In this document: piece by piece, positions 30,367-32,154 of the stretch | Numbering within the stretch: the first letter of the stretch is position 1 | Layout: every line of letters starts with the position of its first letter | IMG/VR virus record: IMGVR_UViG_3300035704_000385 | Coordinates: 1-32,154 of that record | Reading direction: 5' to 3' (one strand) | From: a virus | Length of the DNA: 32,154 nt | Position numbers and translations under genes: made by a program | The notes under the pieces: model-generated | Seen by the model: the letters and a program-made list of their open reading frames with translations, nothing else | Told to the model about the DNA's origin: nothing | Database searches by the model: none

Positions 30367-30903
30367 ATGACCATTTCCCGTCGCCATCTGCTGACCACCG
30401 TGCCGCTGATGGGCACAGCCGTGTTCCTCGGTGCCTGCTCGATTTCGACTGTTAACGGCGTGACAACGATGACACTCAACCTCAACACGTTGCAGGCCTA
30501 CGCCACCGCCGCGAAGAACGGCGTGACCACGCTGCTGAGCGTGCCAGTGATCAGCACAACGCTGGGCGCGGCCCAGGTTGAGGAGATCAACACCGTTGTC
30601 GCCGATATGGCGGCGCAGGTCGCGGCGCTGAACACGGCGAACAAGGGTGTTGCCACGCTGACCTTCAGCGTCAGCAGCGTGCCCGCCGCTGTCACCGCGT
30701 TCGAGAGCGACTCCAAATCCCTGATGAACGACGTGGTGGTGGTGGCGACGAGTTTGGTAGGTTCGTTGGCCGCCAACATCGTCACCACCGTGGACGCGCT
30801 GCAGACCGTGCTGGCGCTCGGCGAGGCCGTTTCGGCCGTCAGCGTTGGCGCGGTCAAGCCGAAGATGAGCGCGAGCCAGGCGCTGAAAGTGTTGGGTGCC
30901 TGA
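30367..30903 (+). CDS. Twin-arginine lipoprotein in the lysis region
   Basis: A 178-aa lipoprotein. The N-terminus SRRHLLTTVPLMGTAVF ends in lipobox LGAC, with lipidated Cys24, and Arg5-Arg6 suggest Tat-type or Sec export. The mature part is Ala/Thr/Val-rich and helical (ATAAKNGVTTLLSVPVISTT through VVVVATSLVGSLAANIVTTV). It does not look like a Pro-rich outer spanin. It could be an unusual spanin, a superinfection-exclusion lipoprotein or a lysogen-expressed factor; the sequence does not tell. It begins 3 bases after the holin candidate. Confidence 0.75.
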   Translation: MTISRRHLLTTVPLMGTAVFLGACSISTVNGVTTMTLNLNTLQAYATAAKNGVTTLLSVPVISTTLGAAQVEEINTVVADMAAQVAALNTANKGVATLTFSVSSVPAAVTAFESDSKSLMNDVVVVATSLVGSLAANIVTTVDALQTVLALGEAVSAVSVGAVKPKMSASQALKVLGA

Positions 30904-30904
30904 C

Positions 30905-31579
30905 ATGCTGCTTCCTCACCAGCTTGCGGCGATGAAATTGGGGTGCCGGTGGCACGGGGCGCCTGAGCCTGGCTCCCGGCGCGCCGCAATGGTTCTGCCG
31001 CCGGCGGCTTACAGCCGGATTTTGGGCACGCCGCGCGTGGCCGGGCATAATGACGTCATCGGCGATTGCGTGGAAACCACCGCCTGCAATGCCGTGCAGA
31101 CGGCGATGGCCAGGGCCGGCGTTTCCGGGCCGAAAATCTCCAATGATCTCGCTGTGGCGCTCTACAGTCAGATCACCGGTTACACGGCGCTCCACCCCGC
31201 CACTGACCGAGGGACTGATCCGGAGGCGCTGTTCGCATGGTGGCGCAAAAACCCGATTGCGTCCTATAGGCTGAAGCAGGCAACTCCAATCGATCCGCAA
31301 TCCGAAGCGGATATTCGTCATGTCGTCAGCAGTGCAGGCGGCATTTTTCTGGTTCTGGCGCTGGGCCTTGCGCAGCAGAATCAGCTCGTATGGGCGGCGG
31401 GCGGTACGCCTGGTTCGTGGGGCTATCACGCCGTTTGGGCCGACAATTACGACGGCGCGTTGACCACATGCACATCGTGGGGCGAGGCGAAGCTTATGCA
31501 CCGCAGTTTCTTCGCCGCCGGCTTTGTCGTCGCCGCCTATGCGCTGGATCTCACGAAACAAGCGGAAACCTGCTTATGA
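30905..31579 (+). CDS. Papain-like cysteine peptidase candidate
   Basis: A 224-aa protein starting at ATG 30905, one base after the lipoprotein stop; GTG 30896 is an alternative. The segment GDCVETTACNAVQTAMA puts Cys55 at the start of a helix, as in papain-fold enzymes. WGYHAVWADNYDG gives His175, and TCTSWGEAKLMHRSFF resembles the N-S-W-G block, although Thr190 stands where Asn is usual. Thus two of three catalytic positions look right. There is no signal peptide. It overlaps the endolysin gene by 4 bases, so it may be part of lysis, or cleave a bound partner after infection. The family call is tentative. Confidence 0.55.
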   Translation: MLLPHQLAAMKLGCRWHGAPEPGSRRAAMVLPPAAYSRILGTPRVAGHNDVIGDCVETTACNAVQTAMARAGVSGPKISNDLAVALYSQITGYTALHPATDRGTDPEALFAWWRKNPIASYRLKQATPIDPQSEADIRHVVSSAGGIFLVLALGLAQQNQLVWAAGGTPGSWGYHAVWADNYDGALTTCTSWGEAKLMHRSFFAAGFVVAAYALDLTKQAETCL

Positions 31580-32154
31580 ATTTCAATGCCTGTATCGGCT
31601 TCACGCTGCGCTGTGAGGGCGGGTTCACCATGAATCCGGAAGATCGCGGCAACTGGACCGGCGGCGAGATCGGCGTCGGCCTTCTCAAAGGCACGAATTT
31701 CGGCCTCTCGGCGGCTTCCTATCCGCATCTGAATCTTCGTGACCTCACGCCAGAGGCAGCGGATGCGATCTACCGGCGCGATTATTGGCAGCCGGTCAGC
31801 GGTGACGAGCTGCCTGCCGGCCTTGATGTCATGGTGTTCGACCAGGCGGTGAATGCCGGGGTTGGGGCGAGCGTGCGGCTGTTGCAAGCGGCGCTCGCGG
31901 TTGCGGTGGATGGCCAAATGGGGCCGCGCACGCGCCTGGCTGCCCGCCGCGCCGACGCGCGGGGGGTTATCCTGCGGCTGAGTCAGGCGCAGAGGGCGGT
32001 CTGCGAAGCCGGCACGGAGAAAGTTTTTCAGCATGGCCTGATCCGGCGTGTGGCGCTGCGCACAGACGCCGCTCTGGCAATGTGTGGCGACGGAAGGGCT
32101 AATCCTGAGGCGGGCAAACCTGAAACCGGCTGGAAAATCAGCTGTGATATGTGA
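31576..32154 (+). CDS. Endolysin, GH108 lysozyme
   Basis: A 192-aa glycoside hydrolase family 108 lysin that cuts the glycan chain of peptidoglycan. The catalytic Glu14 is in RCEGGFTMNPED, the family start, followed by GGEIGVGLLKGTNFGLSAAS and the NLRDLTPEAADAIYRRDYWQ region. The second half (VMVFDQAVNAGVGASVRLLQ, AVDGQMGPRT) is a peptidoglycan-binding type 3 domain. There is no signal peptide, so it needs a holin. The stop TGA is the last codon of the window, and genes to its right are not visible. Confidence 0.92.
   Translation: MNFNACIGFTLRCEGGFTMNPEDRGNWTGGEIGVGLLKGTNFGLSAASYPHLNLRDLTPEAADAIYRRDYWQPVSGDELPAGLDVMVFDQAVNAGVGASVRLLQAALAVAVDGQMGPRTRLAARRADARGVILRLSQAQRAVCEAGTEKVFQHGLIRRVALRTDAALAMCGDGRANPEAGKPETGWKISCDM

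Noticed and set aside
1-32154. CRISPR array, insertion sequence or transposase
   Set aside because: No regularly spaced identical repeats with unique spacers and no transposase-like coding sequence were seen. The only tandem repeats are the coding GTLTG units.

Overview
The window is GC-rich alphaproteobacterial DNA. The tRNA-Pro(CGG), the Tat-exported cell-wall amidase, the GcrA-like regulator and the style of the intergenic palindromes suggest Acetobacteraceae, but the family is an inference. About 1.5 kb of apparent chromosome at the left leads into a nearly complete prophage-like element with a contractile (myovirus-type) tail. The element fills the rest of the window, and its last readable gene, an endolysin, ends exactly at the right edge.

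Layout. 1-1430: an AmiC-type N-acetylmuramoyl-L-alanine amidase (minus strand), tRNA-Pro with a promoter, and a small unknown gene. 1500-3580: a short control region with a minus-strand XRE/Cro-type repressor, a convergent small ORF, a GcrA-like protein that keeps only the C-terminal zinc/sigma-factor-binding type domain, and a DUF6362-like HTH protein. A TTTCTTGATT motif recurs in all three AT-rich spacers here, as a perfect inverted repeat between the repressor and the GcrA-like gene. 3580-12291: packaging and head genes (small and large terminase, portal, scaffold, HK97-type major capsid, several small head or connector proteins). 12291-17872: a host-recognition and decoration cassette (two Ig-like proteins, an SGNH hydrolase, tail-fibre proteins, a DUF4376 chaperone, a repeat-stalk protein), placed unusually between the neck and the tail sheath. 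17928-27047: sheath, tube, a tail assembly chaperone with an A AAA AAC programmed -1 frameshift, a short tape-measure-position protein, and a P2-like baseplate (gpU-, gpX-, gpD-, gpV-, gpW-, gpJ- and gpI-like). 27057-28993: a second fibre gene and its chaperone-like partner. 29055-32154: a lysis-type region with two unknown or coiled-coil membrane proteins, a two-helix holin candidate, a twin-arginine lipoprotein, a papain-like peptidase candidate and a GH108 endolysin.

From 2280 to the right edge every recognised phage gene is on the plus strand, and many overlap by 1-4 bases, as expected for one long late operon. Five copies, in both orientations, of a composite palindromic repeat sit in the few real intergenic gaps of that operon. 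I see no integrase, excisionase, replication gene, capsid maturation protease or transposase. The element is therefore either incomplete in this window or a streamlined or domesticated particle-producing locus. The pairing of a cell-cycle-type regulator (GcrA-like) with GANTC sites in the promoter-side palindromes is the most intriguing regulatory feature.
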